Part shown: in pieces, positions 35,165 through 45,308 of the stretch
Numbering within the stretch: position 1 is the first letter of the stretch
Layout: each line of letters begins with the position of its first letter
Source: Thermohalobaculum sp039822785
GTDB lineage: Bacteria; Pseudomonadota; Alphaproteobacteria; Rhodobacterales; Rhodobacteraceae
Assembly (NCBI GenBank): GCA_039822785.1
Contig: JBCBMO010000002.1
Span: 62,001-126,000, forward strand
Direction: 5' to 3'
DNA length: 64,000 bases
Made by a program: the position numbers and the translations under genes
The notes under the pieces: model-generated
Told to the model about the DNA's origin: nothing
Databases searched by the model: none
What the model saw: the letters and a program-made list of their open reading frames with translations, nothing else

Positions 35165-38100
35165 TTAGGCGAGATACAGGACCTCCACCGCGCTGATCAG
35201 TGGGTTCTCGACGACCCGGTCGAAATCGATGTCGACGGTCCCGTCGTCCACCAGGCCTGACCATTCGATCATGCCGCCAACCTCGTGGCCAAAGGCGCTT
35301 ATTGGGTCGAAGTCATCGACCAGCTGCTCGCCCTCGACAGAGATGTCGAAGACGCGCTGACCTTCCTGACTGGTCCCGACGTAGGAGTTACCCAGGAACA
35401 GCCGCACGGCATAGTCGCCGACCGCTAGGTCGCTACCAAAGGACAGCGCCATCTCGCCACCGCCGCTCGGGTCCCACCGCTCTTCGGAGAAGATGAGGAA
35501 CGGCGTCGTATCCGTCGGCACCGAGGCATCGGTGCTGGCGATGCTGGCACCGGCCACGTTCGTGGGACCACCCGTGAGCACCGAGGTGTCCGCCGTCCAA
35601 TCCGGCCCGCCATCGATGGCCGCGACGTCGAAGCTGCCGGCGTTCCAGCGGAACAGCACCGGCGGCGAGTCGTCGTTGACCGTGATGTCGAAGGTTGTCG
35701 TGGCCAGGCTCGTACCGTCGAAGGCGTTCACCGTGGCGGTGAAGGTCCGATCCTGCGGCACATCCGGCGTATCCCAGGTGAAATCGCCCGTGCCGTCGCC
35801 GTTGTCGACGAAGTCGAAGCTATCGACGAGCAGACCGGTGGTGTTGTCGAGCACGCTCATCGAGAGCGATATCGTGTCGCCCGGATCGGCATCCGTGGCG
35901 TTGATCTGCGCCGTCACCTGCTCGGTCTCATCGACGGTGATGAAATCAATGGCGTCGATCACAGGTACCGAGTTCCCGGTGCCCGAACCGAAGGTCAGGT
36001 AGATCGGATCGGTCACCCCGCCCAGCGGCAGATCGTTGTCATCCGGGTCGATGACGGCTGCGATGATCCCAAGCGCCAGTTCGTCCTCTCCCGCGAAGTC
36101 ATAGATCGGGACACCGCTCAGATCGAACAGGCTCGAGATGTCCTGCGGGCCGCCGGTGAGGACCACATCGACCGTCTGGAACTCCACGGCGTTATTGGCC
36201 GGGAAGTCGCTTGCCGCGAGCAGCGCAAGCTGCCCCTCAAGCTCCGTGGTGTAGGGAACGGTGGGTTGGATGAAGCCCTTGGTCAGAACCACCCGCGCGG
36301 TCTCGCCCACGGGCCCGTTGACGATGACCGAGACGCCAGAGCTGTCGTAGGTGCCAACCTCGCCCGCCGACAGGCCGTTGGCGGTCACAGAGACCTGGCT
36401 GTTCGGCGTGCTTTGGTCCGCCACACCCTTGGAGCCCGCCTGGTTGGCAGCACCCATCAACTGGCCCGTCGCGGTGGTGCCGTCGCTGAAGGTCACCGTG
36501 AAGGACGAGCCGATCAGCTCCGCGCCCGACACGCCGCCGACGTCCCAGAAGGGGTCGGAGCCATTGTCGAGTGGCGTCTTGGTGGTTCCGGCGACCGAGT
36601 TGGGGTCCATGTCGACGGAGAAGCCCACCGCTTCGCCGGCCTGGAACCCGCCGTTGACGGTCTCGTCGAAGGTAAGCCGCAGGCCCTCGTAGCCCGAGGC
36701 ACCGCCGACGCCGACATAGGACGCGGCGCTTGGCGCATCCACGCCGGTTCCGCCGTCCGTGTCGATGGTCAGCCCCTTCGCCGCATCATCCCCGGCCAGG
36801 CCGAAGGGGTCGAAGACGGTGTCGGGGTAAAGCGCCTCGGTCACATCGATCTCGAGCTGCACGATCGTCTTGTCACCGGTGTTGGTGAAGACGAACGAGT
36901 TGTCGCCGAAGTTGGAGATCTGGACCTGATCCGAGAAGACCGTCACCTCCAGCGTGGCGGCACCGTTCGCCACGACATCGTTGTCGGTGATCACGACGCT
37001 GTCGGAGGTGACGGCGCCAAGCTCGATCCCTGCCGTCGGCGACGCGATGGAGAAGGTCGCGGTCTCGCTCCCCTCCTCCAGCGCATCGTCGGCCACGGTC
37101 AGCACGACGGAGGCTGTGGTGCCACCGTCCGGGATCGTCAGGGTCGCAGGCGGCGGCGTTGTAAAGTCCGACGGCGTCAGACCAGTGCCCGCCAGGGACA
37201 GCGCGACGCTCTGCGCGCCGCTCACCGCAGCCGTGGCAGTGACCGCAACGGTGACCTGCGTCCCATCGTCCTCGGAGGCCGTGCCGGGCGTCACCGACAG
37301 CGTCACCATCGGCAGGGGCGGCGTGTCGTCATCGAGGATGCTCACCGTCGCCTCGCCGGCGGTGATGAGGACCGCATCCGCCCCGGCGTCGATGGTGGTG
37401 CCCGTGTTCGCCGAGACGATCACCAGATCGAAGGTCTCCGTCGGTTCCATCTCGCTGTCGTCGAAGATCGAGAACGGGACACTGACCGGCCCAGTGGTGC
37501 CCGCGGGGATCACCACATCGACAAAGGTCGCGCCCAGAGCATCCAGCGCGACATCGCCGCCGGCACCGACGGTGGCCGGATCGGTGGTGCCGGGCAGGAT
37601 CTGGATCCGCGCCGTCACGTCCTCCGTCACGTCATTCGGCGACACGGTGAGGGAGAAGCTGCCCTGCCCGTCCGTCTCGTTCACGCTAGCCGGCGCCGAG
37701 AGCGCGATCGAGGTCGGCAACCCGCCAAGCGCCAGGATCTCGACGCCATTGATCAGCGGGTTCTCGACGAGCCGCGCAAAGTCGATGTTGACCGTGCCAT
37801 CGTCGACCGCGCCGACCCATTCGATCATGCCGCCGACTTCGTGTCCGAAGCTCTCCACCAGGTCCAGATCGTCGCGCAGTTGCTCACCCTCGACGAAGAC
37901 GTCGAAGACACGCTCTCCCTCCTCGCTGGTGCCGACGAAGGAGTTGCCCATGAACAGGCGGACCGCATAGAGCCCCGAGCTTAGCTCAGTGCCGAAGGAC
38001 AGCGCCATCTCGCCACCGCCGCTCGGGTCCCAACGCTCCTGGTTAAAGATGAAGAACGGCGTGGTGTCGGTCGGCACCGAGGGATCGACCGAGGAGATGC

Positions 38101-41100
38101 TGGCGCCCGAGACGACCGTCGGACCGCCGGTCAGGACCGAGGGATCGGCCACCCAGTCCGGCCCGCCATCGATGGCGGCCACGTCGAACGAACCCGCGTT
38201 CCAGCGGAAGATCGGGGTCCCGTCGGTGTTCACGTCGTTGACCGTGATCTCGAAGGTGCTGGTGACGGCCGTGTTCACCCCATCCGACGCAGAGATCGTC
38301 GCGGTGTAAGCCTCGGTGGCGTCGACACTCGGCGTATCCCAGACGAAGGAGCCCGTGCCGTCGCCGTTGTCGGTGAAGCTGAAATCCGTGACCGCATTGC
38401 CCAAGGAGTCGACGAGCGCGAGGCTCAGGGCGACCGTATCCGGCACCAGATCCGCGGTATCGGATGCGCTGATGGCCAGGGCCACCTGACCCGTCTCGTT
38501 GACCACTTGATCCGCAACCGGCGTGATCACCGGCGGCAGGTTCTCCAGGTTGGGATCGATCTCGACCACCGCCTGCAGCGTGGTCGTGGTCACCGAGCCG
38601 TTCTGGCTCCACCACAGGGTGTAGCTGCCCGCACCAAGCGGGGTCGAGAAGCCCTGTGTCGGCAGATTGCCGAAGTTCTCGATGGCGCCATCGGCCATCT
38701 CGGCCAGCAGATCGGTGCCGCTGTCGGTTTCGAAGTAGACCACGCCCCCCATGAGGTCGTCGCCGGTCGTTGTGGCGGGATCGGTCGTAAAGGTCGTCCC
38801 GTTCTGCATCCCCAGGAAAACGCCATTCGACGTAGGGTCGTAGTCCGCGACCGAGACGAGGTTCAAAGACGTCAGGACGTGGCCGACCGGCACCTCGAGC
38901 GTCAGGTAGTCATAATCCCGTCCGGTATCGCCCTGCTGAGAGGCGACGATCTGGTTGTTGCCAAGCGACAGCGCGGCAAGCGTCGGTGCGAGGCGATCAT
39001 CCGAGATCTCGGTCACGGTGGAGTTCGGGACCACATCCAGGATGTCGCTGATGGTCACGACGGTCGTACCCGTCCCGACGGCCGCATCGGCGCCCGAGAC
39101 ACCGGTGACGCTGACCTGAATGGTCTCATCGCCCTCCGCCAAGGAGTCCGGCACGATCTCGATCGACTGGACCGCCTGGGTCGCGCCGGCGGCAATCTGC
39201 ACCGAGCCCGTGTAGACCCCGGTCCCGCTGTTGTAGCTCAGGCCTAGGGCGGTGAAGTCGACCTCCGGGGTGGCCGTCAGCCCGACGACCTCGAAATCGA
39301 TGGTCACGGGGCCGGTCTCGGGCACGAGGATGTCCGACTGGAACACCAGATCCAGGCTGCCGTCCGCCTCGTTGACCGCCGGGGCGATGACCGACACGAA
39401 GGGCGTGTTCGGCAGCTCCTCGAGCAGCACGACCTCAGCCGCATTGATCAGCGGGTTCTCCAGCACGTGGCCGAAGTCGACGGTGACGCTGCCGTCCTTC
39501 ACAGCGCCACTCCACTCGAAGACGCCACCGGCATCCGGCCCGAAAGACGAGGCCAGATCGACGTTCGTCAAGAAGCTCTCTTCCTCGATAGCGATGTTGA
39601 AGAAGCGTTGGCCGGGCTGGTTCGTGCCGAAATAGCCGTTGCCCATGTAGAGCCGCACGGCATAGATGCCCGGCGTAAGTTCCGTGCCCAGCTCCAGGGA
39701 CAACTCCTCGCCGCCCCCGGGATCGAAGATCTCCTCGGCGTAGATGCCAAGCGGCACAGACGAAGGCGGCACCGAGGCGTGAAGCGACGTGATGCTCGTC
39801 CCGTGGACCAAGGGCTCACCGGCGACGACCACGCTGGGATCGCTCACCCAGTCCGGCCCGCCGTCGATCGCAGCGACGGTCGAGTTGCCCGCGTTCCAGC
39901 GATAGACGGAGTCGCTCTCGGTCGCGGCCGTCGACACCTCGATGTAGTCCCACGACATCGCGAAGCTGTCGTCGTTGGTGGGCGCCGATGCGACCAGGGT
40001 CGCCACGCTGCCGGTGAGCGTACCGCCGGCATCGAATTGCCCGATGAGCGCGGTTTCGACGTCGGGGGGCACCGGCAGGGCGGCGGTGGACACCCAGTCC
40101 GTGAAGACACCGCCGTCGATGTACCGCGCACGGGCCGTGACCGTATCCACCCCATTCGAGAAATCGAAGTCGAGCGCGATCTGGACGTTCGAATCCACCG
40201 TCTCGCTCGTGGAGCCCGGCGGGGCGGCAGGCGCCTCGATCCCGGGGATCTCGACAAAGCTGACCTGCGGGATCTCGTTCTCTTCCGAGACCAGCTGGAT
40301 GCCGTAGCGAACGGTGCCCGTGCTGTTGTCGACGGCGATCGTCGCCTCGACATAGTTCGCCTGGTTCCCGGGCCCGGTCATGATGCCGAACTTCTCGCCA
40401 CCATCCCAGGTTTTGGCCGCATCGATGTTCGGCTGATAGCTGAAGGCGTTCACCATCTCGGTCAGGACAGTGACGTTCCGCTCGCGGGTGGTCGCCACGA
40501 ACCCGATCCCCACCGAGTCGCGTTGCGTGTTCGAATAGCTGAGCGCCGATCCCTCGGGCGCCTCGTCGATACTCACGAAGGTCGACGCACCGCCCAGGTT
40601 CCAGTTGCCTGGATCGAAAAGCGCCGGCTCGCCCGGCCCCGCGACCTGCGGGTCCACGTCGTTGCGCCAGACGGTATTGATCCCGATGTCGCCCGCGATG
40701 CTGTTGCCGTTGGGGATCGCGCCCGGGGGCGTCGTCGGCGTGCTCAGCTCGAACTGCCAGATCTGCGTCTCAGCCGACGTCACGACGACACCGGTGCCGT
40801 TCAACGGGTCGCCGACATGCGGATCGAGGATGTTCGTCAGACCATCGACGTCCAGGTCGGTGTCTGGGTCCGGCGGGGTGCCGCCCGGCACGAAGAAGGT
40901 GATCGTGTCGGCGCCGTAGGTGGCCGCGACGACCAGACCCGCGAAATCGTCCAGACCGTCGCCGTCATTGTCGATCATCGGGCCCGGCAGGCCATCGGTG
41001 CCGACCGTGATCACGTCCAGCGGCTGCGAGCCGAAGCCGCTGATGGTGCCGAGCGACTCGATCGCGTCGGTCCTGCCGTCGCCGTTGGTGTCCTTCGGCA

Positions 41101-42796
41101 GCTCGAAGTAGAGCGCACCATCGAAGGAGGCCGCGACGATCGCACCGTCCAGGGCGCTGCCGAAGAAGGACGCTGTGTACTCCGCCAAGCCGTTGGTAGA
41201 GGCCGCGTTGGTCTTCAGCGAGCCATCCTGCCCAGGCAGCAGCAGCTGGCTCTCCGGCGAATAGACCGTGCCCTCCGTGATGCTCGTCCCATTGAAAAGG
41301 TTGAGCGGGTCCGAGAGCGAGCTGCCGGGCGCCTCCCAGTCGTAGCCGGAGACGATGTCGAAAAGATCCGCCGGCAGGCCCGTCTCAGACGTGACATCAA
41401 CCCAGACGCCGTCACCCTGCTCCTCGTAGATGATGAAGAGCTTCGCCAGGTACTCCTCAGCCTCGGCCTCAGTGGCGAAGACGGAGGAGCCGACGAACGT
41501 GCCGTCCTCCGAATAGGCCTCTGACAGAACCTGCGCCGCGGCACGCAGCGCGACGGGGAACCCGCCGTACACGCCGTAGGGATCATCGAGGGCACTGACC
41601 AGGTGCAACTGGTCGCCGAAGCCCTCGCTGCCGACCTCGTTGAATTCGTTGGTCGCCAGCTCCTGGGTCCAATCCTCGACGTAGTTCACCGTCGATTCCG
41701 GGTCGTTGGGGGTCTGGTCGACCAGGGGCTTCGGCTGTCCGCCCCAGCCCGTGTTCGGCCCGTTGTCCCAGGTAAAGACCTCGCCGTTCTGCGTGACCAA
41801 GACGTCGTAGGGGTTGCGGTAGCCGGGGGAGTGGAGCTGGATCGGGTTGTCGACGAACTCGAGCTGACCGTTGTTGCTGACCAGGACCTTGTCGACGATC
41901 TTGGCCGCGTTCAGACCGTTGTCGCCGCCCGCCCACTCCGGCAGCGTCAGCGTGCCGCCGTTACCGTCGCTGGTCGTCACCACATCCATGGTGAAGTTGG
42001 GCGCGTCCTCCAGATTGACGATGCCCAGCGTGCTGAGATCCACATTCGCCCGGCCCGGATGGTCGAGCGTGGGCATGTCCAGGATGTAGGACTCGCCGAA
42101 ATCGTCGACGCGCGTGTCGTAGGACTCGAGCGCGGTAAGATCGATCTTCAGGACAGAGCCAGCATAGGGGAAGTCGATGGTGCCGGCGAAGTTGTTGCCC
42201 GGCGCGCCGTTGTTCGTGTTGCCGCCGAAGGCAACATACATCACCTCGTGACCCGTCACCGGATCGATCGCCAGCTCCATGCCGTTGATGGCGTGGTTTT
42301 CCTCGGAGCGCGGCAAGCCCCGCACAATCGCGGTGTTGGACAGGACAGCGCCCGTGTCCTTGTCGAGCACCAGGCGATGGATTTGGCTGGAGTTCGTATC
42401 CAGGTTCGCGTCGTTGCCAACCGCGATCCGGGGATCGGAGGAGTTCACGTAGAGGACGTCGTTGCCGTTGCTATCGACCGAGGTGACCAGACCGGTCGTT
42501 TGCCTGATCTGCTCAGTCGAGAGCGTCGCGTCGTCGTTGTAATTGTTGATCCCGGCAGAAACGGCGTCGATGCTCATTGCATTCGTGACCGTGAACTCCG
42601 GCTCGGCGTCCTCGTCGGGGCCATCGGCGCTGCGCAAAATCTCGAGCCGCCAGATAAGGCCGTTCTGCTGCGTGACGAACAGGACAGCTTCACCGGATTG
42701 ACTAAAATCCAAAGCGGTCGGGTTGAGAATATCCGCGTCGGGCGGCAACTCCAAACCAACAACACCAAAGCTAATATTTGGGTTAGTGAACGCCAT
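35165..42796 (-). CDS. giant 2543-residue surface protein: sugar-dehydrogenase-like beta-propeller, malectin and Calx-beta repeats
   Basis: Residues 1-640 resemble a glucose/sorbosone-dehydrogenase-like beta-propeller (VLFVTQQNGLIWRLEI, HSPGYRNPYDVLVTQNGEVF then TWDNGPNTGWGG), followed by Ca-binding-like DTNGDGRTD and DNDGDGLDD. About 690-960 look like a concanavalin-type lectin. Three malectin domains lie at about 964-1125, 1526-1689 and 2380-2543 (each with RWNAG, AAIDGGPDW and ENPLI). Calx-beta domains lie near 1135-1255, 1695-1815 and 1825-1935; Ig-like VNETGQVALAISASD and VDETEQVTAQINATD sit before malectins 2 and 3. There is no signal peptide and no RTX nonapeptide array. It probably binds the polysaccharide at the cell surface. 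Export route is unknown. ATG at 42796 is supported by the propeller start. Confidence 0.85.
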   Translation of the reverse strand: MAFTNPNISFGVVGLELPPDADILNPTALDFSQSGEAVLFVTQQNGLIWRLEILRSADGPDEDAEPEFTVTNAMSIDAVSAGINNYNDDATLSTEQIRQTTGLVTSVDSNGNDVLYVNSSDPRIAVGNDANLDTNSSQIHRLVLDKDTGAVLSNTAIVRGLPRSEENHAINGMELAIDPVTGHEVMYVAFGGNTNNGAPGNNFAGTIDFPYAGSVLKIDLTALESYDTRVDDFGESYILDMPTLDHPGRANVDLSTLGIVNLEDAPNFTMDVVTTSDGNGGTLTLPEWAGGDNGLNAAKIVDKVLVSNNGQLEFVDNPIQLHSPGYRNPYDVLVTQNGEVFTWDNGPNTGWGGQPKPLVDQTPNDPESTVNYVEDWTQELATNEFNEVGSEGFGDQLHLVSALDDPYGVYGGFPVALRAAAQVLSEAYSEDGTFVGSSVFATEAEAEEYLAKLFIIYEEQGDGVWVDVTSETGLPADLFDIVSGYDWEAPGSSLSDPLNLFNGTSITEGTVYSPESQLLLPGQDGSLKTNAASTNGLAEYTASFFGSALDGAIVAASFDGALYFELPKDTNGDGRTDAIESLGTISGFGSQPLDVITVGTDGLPGPMIDNDGDGLDDFAGLVVAATYGADTITFFVPGGTPPDPDTDLDVDGLTNILDPHVGDPLNGTGVVVTSAETQIWQFELSTPTTPPGAIPNGNSIAGDIGINTVWRNDVDPQVAGPGEPALFDPGNWNLGGASTFVSIDEAPEGSALSYSNTQRDSVGIGFVATTRERNVTVLTEMVNAFSYQPNIDAAKTWDGGEKFGIMTGPGNQANYVEATIAVDNSTGTVRYGIQLVSEENEIPQVSFVEIPGIEAPAAPPGSTSETVDSNVQIALDFDFSNGVDTVTARARYIDGGVFTDWVSTAALPVPPDVETALIGQFDAGGTLTGSVATLVASAPTNDDSFAMSWDYIEVSTAATESDSVYRWNAGNSTVAAIDGGPDWVSDPSVVVAGEPLVHGTSITSLHASVPPSSVPLGIYAEEIFDPGGGEELSLELGTELTPGIYAVRLYMGNGYFGTNQPGQRFFNIAIEEESFLTNVDLASSFGPDAGGVFEWSGAVKDGSVTVDFGHVLENPLINAAEVVLLEELPNTPFVSVIAPAVNEADGSLDLVFQSDILVPETGPVTIDFEVVGLTATPEVDFTALGLSYNSGTGVYTGSVQIAAGATQAVQSIEIVPDSLAEGDETIQVSVTGVSGADAAVGTGTTVVTISDILDVVPNSTVTEISDDRLAPTLAALSLGNNQIVASQQGDTGRDYDYLTLEVPVGHVLTSLNLVSVADYDPTSNGVFLGMQNGTTFTTDPATTTGDDLMGGVVYFETDSGTDLLAEMADGAIENFGNLPTQGFSTPLGAGSYTLWWSQNGSVTTTTLQAVVEIDPNLENLPPVITPVADQVVNETGQVALAISASDTADLVPDTVALSLALVDSLGNAVTDFSFTDNGDGTGSFVWDTPSVDATEAYTATISASDGVNTAVTSTFEITVNDVNTDGTPIFRWNAGSFDVAAIDGGPDWVADPSVLTGGPTVVSGASISSVDPSVPTDTTPFFIFNQERWDPSGGGEMALSFGTELSSGLYAVRLFMGNSFVGTSEEGERVFDVFVEGEQLRDDLDLVESFGHEVGGMIEWVGAVDDGTVNIDFARLVENPLINGVEILALGGLPTSIALSAPASVNETDGQGSFSLTVSPNDVTEDVTARIQILPGTTDPATVGAGGDVALDALGATFVDVVIPAGTTGPVSVPFSIFDDSEMEPTETFDLVIVSANTGTTIDAGADAVLITAGEATVSILDDDTPPLPMVTLSVTPGTASEDDGTQVTVAVTATAAVSGAQSVALSLAGTGLTPSDFTTPPPATLTIPDGGTTASVVLTVADDALEEGSETATFSIASPTAGIELGAVTSDSVVITDNDVVANGAATLEVTVFSDQVQISNFGDNSFVFTNTGDKTIVQLEIDVTEALYPDTVFDPFGLAGDDAAKGLTIDTDGGTGVDAPSAASYVGVGGASGYEGLRLTFDETVNGGFQAGEAVGFSVDMDPNSVAGTTKTPLDNGSDPFWDVGGVSGAELIGSSFTVTFSDGTTATGQLMGAANQAGSKGVADQSTPNSQVSVTANGLSAGEVGTYDSSGVSVIVNGPVGETARVVLTKGFIQPTVPYTTELEGQLALLAASDFPANNAVEFQTVDVVLTGGPQDISSLFDLSGVPIYDFAGEDELALGIIAAVIDPDDNDLPLGGVTDPIYLTFGSGTGNSVPVIDAIDFITVDETEQVTAQINATDADPGDTISLSMSVLDNTTGLLVDSFDFVDNGDGTGDFTWDTPDVPQDRTFTATVNAFDGTSLATTTFDITVNDDSPPVLFRWNAGSFDVAAIDGGPDWTADTSVLTGGPTNVAGASIASTDASVPTDTTPFLIFSEERWDPSGGGEMALSFGSDLAVGDYAVRLFLGNSYVGTSQEGQRVFDISVEGEQLVDDFDPISAFGHEVGGMIEWSGLVDDGTVDIDFDRVVENPLISAVEVLYLA
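35439..38032 (-). repeat. 38-bp identical repeat within malectin domains 2 and 3
   Basis: The segment 35439-35476 is identical to 37995-38032; both encode the SGGGEMALSF region of a malectin domain in the giant surface protein. Identity at the DNA level, with good similarity on both sides, points to fairly recent duplication or gene conversion. Confidence 0.8.
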
Positions 42797-43388
42797 TTGT
42801 CCGATCCATCTTACACTGTAAAGCTACGACTACGTCGTCAGTAAACGTTACCAACAACCGATTGCATGCCGACGCCTTACGAACGCTCTTCATTGTGTTG
42901 GCTTAGTTCCGGAAACGCCTAACGGATCGCCAAACCGCCTCTCCAAGCGGACGACCCGTTTCGATCCAAAACCCCTTCCAACGCGCACAGGGTCAGCGCG
43001 AGCCTTGCTGCGATCAAGTCAGCCCTTGGTTGTGAAGAGGCAGTCCGTTTCACCCAGGGGGTTAAGCCCAATGGCACCCAAGGTCCGGGACCCATGCGTC
43101 ATGACCCAAAGGTCGAAGGGGCGCAGCAATAGGAGGAAGGCCATTCGGAAAGCGCTGCCAAAACACACCTCTTTCGTATGATGCGACAAACACGCCTGTC
43201 CGCGCCCCAAGAGCGATGATCAGCGGTTCAGCGTCGAGATCCGCGCCATACGACGTATGCACCACCCAGCAGAGAGCCGGTCGCTTCGCGCGGCCACCAA
43301 GCACGACAAACGCGCACCTCGCCCCTGCAGGACGAAGCGCGACGGCGTCGATTGGTGGGTGAACTGAGCGCTAGGCGCTCGGCGATGC
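42797..43388. other. intergenic region, about 590 bp
   Basis: It lies between the giant surface-protein gene (promoter probably in the AT-richer 42800-42900 stretch) and the 3' end of the WecG-type gene. A small GC hairpin, GAGCGC-TAG-GCGCTC at 43366-43380, follows that gene's stop codon. No coding sequence is supported. Confidence 0.5.
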
Positions 43389-44225
43389 CTAACCGTCGGC
43401 GGGGTCGATCGACGGCTGCGGACGACCCAGCAGCTGGCCAAAGCCCAGAAACAGGAACGTCGGCACGGCCACCGCATACCGCGGGAGCAGCCTGCGCGGT
43501 TCACAGGCCACGCGGAACAGCCATTCGAAACCGCTCCGCTGGATGACCCTGGGCGCCTGCGCCTTGACCCCGGCGTGAAAGTCGAAGGCGGCGCCGACGC
43601 CGATGAAGATCGGCGCGTCGATCAAGTCGCGCATCTCGGCCATCCAGAGCTCCTGGCGCGGCGTGCCGAGGCCAACCCAGACAATATCGGCACCGCTCTC
43701 GTCGATCTGCCGGGCAACATCGCCCTTCTCCGCCTCGGTCAAATCGCGGAACGGCGGCGAGTAGCTGCCGACGATTTCCGCTTCGGGAAAACGCTTTGCC
43801 AGGCGATCTTCAAGCTTCGACAGCGTCTCCGGCGTCGAGCCGTAGAGGTAGTGCCGCACGCCCTTGGCCTGTCCCTGATCAAAGAGCGCCAGCATGAGAT
43901 CCGGTCCGTAGACGCGGCTGACGTCCGCATGGCCGGCAAGGCGAAGCGACCAGACGACGGGCATGCCGTCCGGCGTGACGAGGAAGGCCTCGCGGTGGGC
44001 CTGCCGAAGCTTCTCGTCGTGCTGGCACTTCACGACCCCATGTACGTCGCGGATGCAGACGTAGCCCTTCATGCGCCCCTCCACGGCGCGCAGGATCCGA
44101 TCCGCCGCGCTTTGCAGATTGACGGCGGACACGCGGACACCGAGCAGGTTCAAGCGGGGCTCGGGCGCCATCGCCGGTTTCGGCATACCGCCCATCGTCT
44201 GTTGCTGCGTCGCCGTTTCCATCAT
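43389..44225 (-). CDS. WecG/TagA/CpsF family glycosyltransferase
   Basis: About 278 residues of the GT26 family, which adds an N-acetylmannosamine-type or related sugar to lipid-linked intermediates. Landmarks are LLGVRVSAVNLQSAADRIL, YVCIRDVHGVVKCQ, LVTPDGMPVVWSLRLAGH, SRVYGPDLMLALFDQ and the conserved WVGLGTPRQELWMAEM near residue 185. GAGGGAG stands just before two adjacent ATGs (44225 and 44222), so the earlier GTG at 44240 is unlikely. The C terminus has a short hydrophobic segment (FLFLGFGQLLG). It is downstream of fcl and gmd in the same direction and probably in one operon with them. Confidence 0.9.
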   Translation of the reverse strand: MMETATQQQTMGGMPKPAMAPEPRLNLLGVRVSAVNLQSAADRILRAVEGRMKGYVCIRDVHGVVKCQHDEKLRQAHREAFLVTPDGMPVVWSLRLAGHADVSRVYGPDLMLALFDQGQAKGVRHYLYGSTPETLSKLEDRLAKRFPEAEIVGSYSPPFRDLTEAEKGDVARQIDESGADIVWVGLGTPRQELWMAEMRDLIDAPIFIGVGAAFDFHAGVKAQAPRVIQRSGFEWLFRVACEPRRLLPRYAVAVPTFLFLGFGQLLGRPQPSIDPADG

Positions 44226-44309
44226 CGCTCCCTCACACAAACTCTCGTCGCGACCGACGCCGCGATGGGCCTTACGATCGACCGATGCCCGTCAGGCCGC
44301 ATCGGCGGC

Positions 44310-45245
44310 TCAAGCAGGCTCGAAGGGCGGCGCGGCGTAGACCGACCGCAGACCCTCTTCCAGCGTGATGCTGGGCGTCCAGCCAAGCTCAGTCAGCCGC
44401 GTGCAATCCAGCAGTTTGCGCGGCGTCCCATCCGGCTTGCTCGGATCGGTGATCACGGTGCCCTCGAGCCCCACGACCCCCATGATGAGCTTCGCCAGGT
44501 CGCGAATGGTGACATCCGTCCCCGCGCCCAGGTTGATGTGCATCTCTTCGGACCAGTGCCGCATGACGTGCACCAAGGCATCGGCACAGTCATCGACATG
44601 CAGGAACTCCCGGCGGGGCGTTCCTGTCCCCCAGATCTCGATGTCCCGCTTGCCGGCACGCCGCGCAGCGTCAGCCTTGAGCAGCAGCGCCGGGATGACG
44701 TGCGATTTCACGGCGTCATAGGTGTCGCCCGGGCCGTAGAGGTTGCAGGGCATGGCCGAGATGAAGTCGCAGCCATACTCCCGTCGATAGGCTTGCGCCA
44801 GCTTGATGCCGGTGATCTTCGCCACCGCATACCACTCGTTCGTGGGCTCCAGGCTGCCCGTCAGCAGCGCCTCCTCCCGGATCGGCTGCTCTGCGAACTT
44901 CGGATAGATGCAGGAGGAGCCGAGGAACAGCAGCTTCTCGACACCGCAGCGATAGGCGGCGTCGATGACCGATGCCTCGATCATCAGGTTGTCATACAGG
45001 AAGGTCGCCGGCAGCGTGTCGTTGGCCAGAATGCCACCCACCTTGGCAGCGGCCAAAAAGACCGCCTGAGGACGCTTCTCTTCCATCCAGGCCAGGGTCG
45101 CCGCGGGGTCGCGCAGGTCGACGTCGTGACGGCCTGCGATCAGGACTTCGCAATCCTCCCGCTCCAGCCGCCGGACGAGCGCTTGGCCGACCATCCCGCG
45201 GTGGCCGGCAACCCATACCCGTTTCCCAGTCAGTTCGTAGATCAT
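44310..45245 (-). CDS. fcl: GDP-L-fucose synthase
   Basis: About 311 residues. This bifunctional epimerase-reductase converts GDP-4-keto-6-deoxymannose to GDP-L-fucose with NADPH. The N-terminal nucleotide motif reads KRVWVAGHRGMVGQALVRRL; HDVDLRDPAATLAWM and FLAAAKVGGILAND follow; the catalytic set is in LFLGSSCIYPKFAEQPI and NEWYAVAKITG (Tyr and Lys). GTPRREFLHVDDCADALVHV is typical. ATG at 45245 is chosen because it puts the nucleotide fold at residue 7, as in the family. It follows gmd by 63 bp on the same strand. Confidence 0.95.
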   Translation of the reverse strand: MIYELTGKRVWVAGHRGMVGQALVRRLEREDCEVLIAGRHDVDLRDPAATLAWMEEKRPQAVFLAAAKVGGILANDTLPATFLYDNLMIEASVIDAAYRCGVEKLLFLGSSCIYPKFAEQPIREEALLTGSLEPTNEWYAVAKITGIKLAQAYRREYGCDFISAMPCNLYGPGDTYDAVKSHVIPALLLKADAARRAGKRDIEIWGTGTPRREFLHVDDCADALVHVMRHWSEEMHINLGAGTDVTIRDLAKLIMGVVGLEGTVITDPSKPDGTPRKLLDCTRLTELGWTPSITLEEGLRSVYAAPPFEPA

Positions 45246-45308
45246 GCTTCGCTCATTCTCAGGTCGGTTGGACACGCCGTCGGCGGACTGAAAGCCCAGC
45301 CCACGACC

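Noticed and set aside
35200..42844. Several long open frames (up to about 690 codons) on the plus strand opposite the giant surface-protein gene
   Set aside because: They are in fixed phase with the minus-strand codons, are rich in Arg, His, Asp and Val, contain no domain and lack ribosome sites; they are GC-driven shadows.
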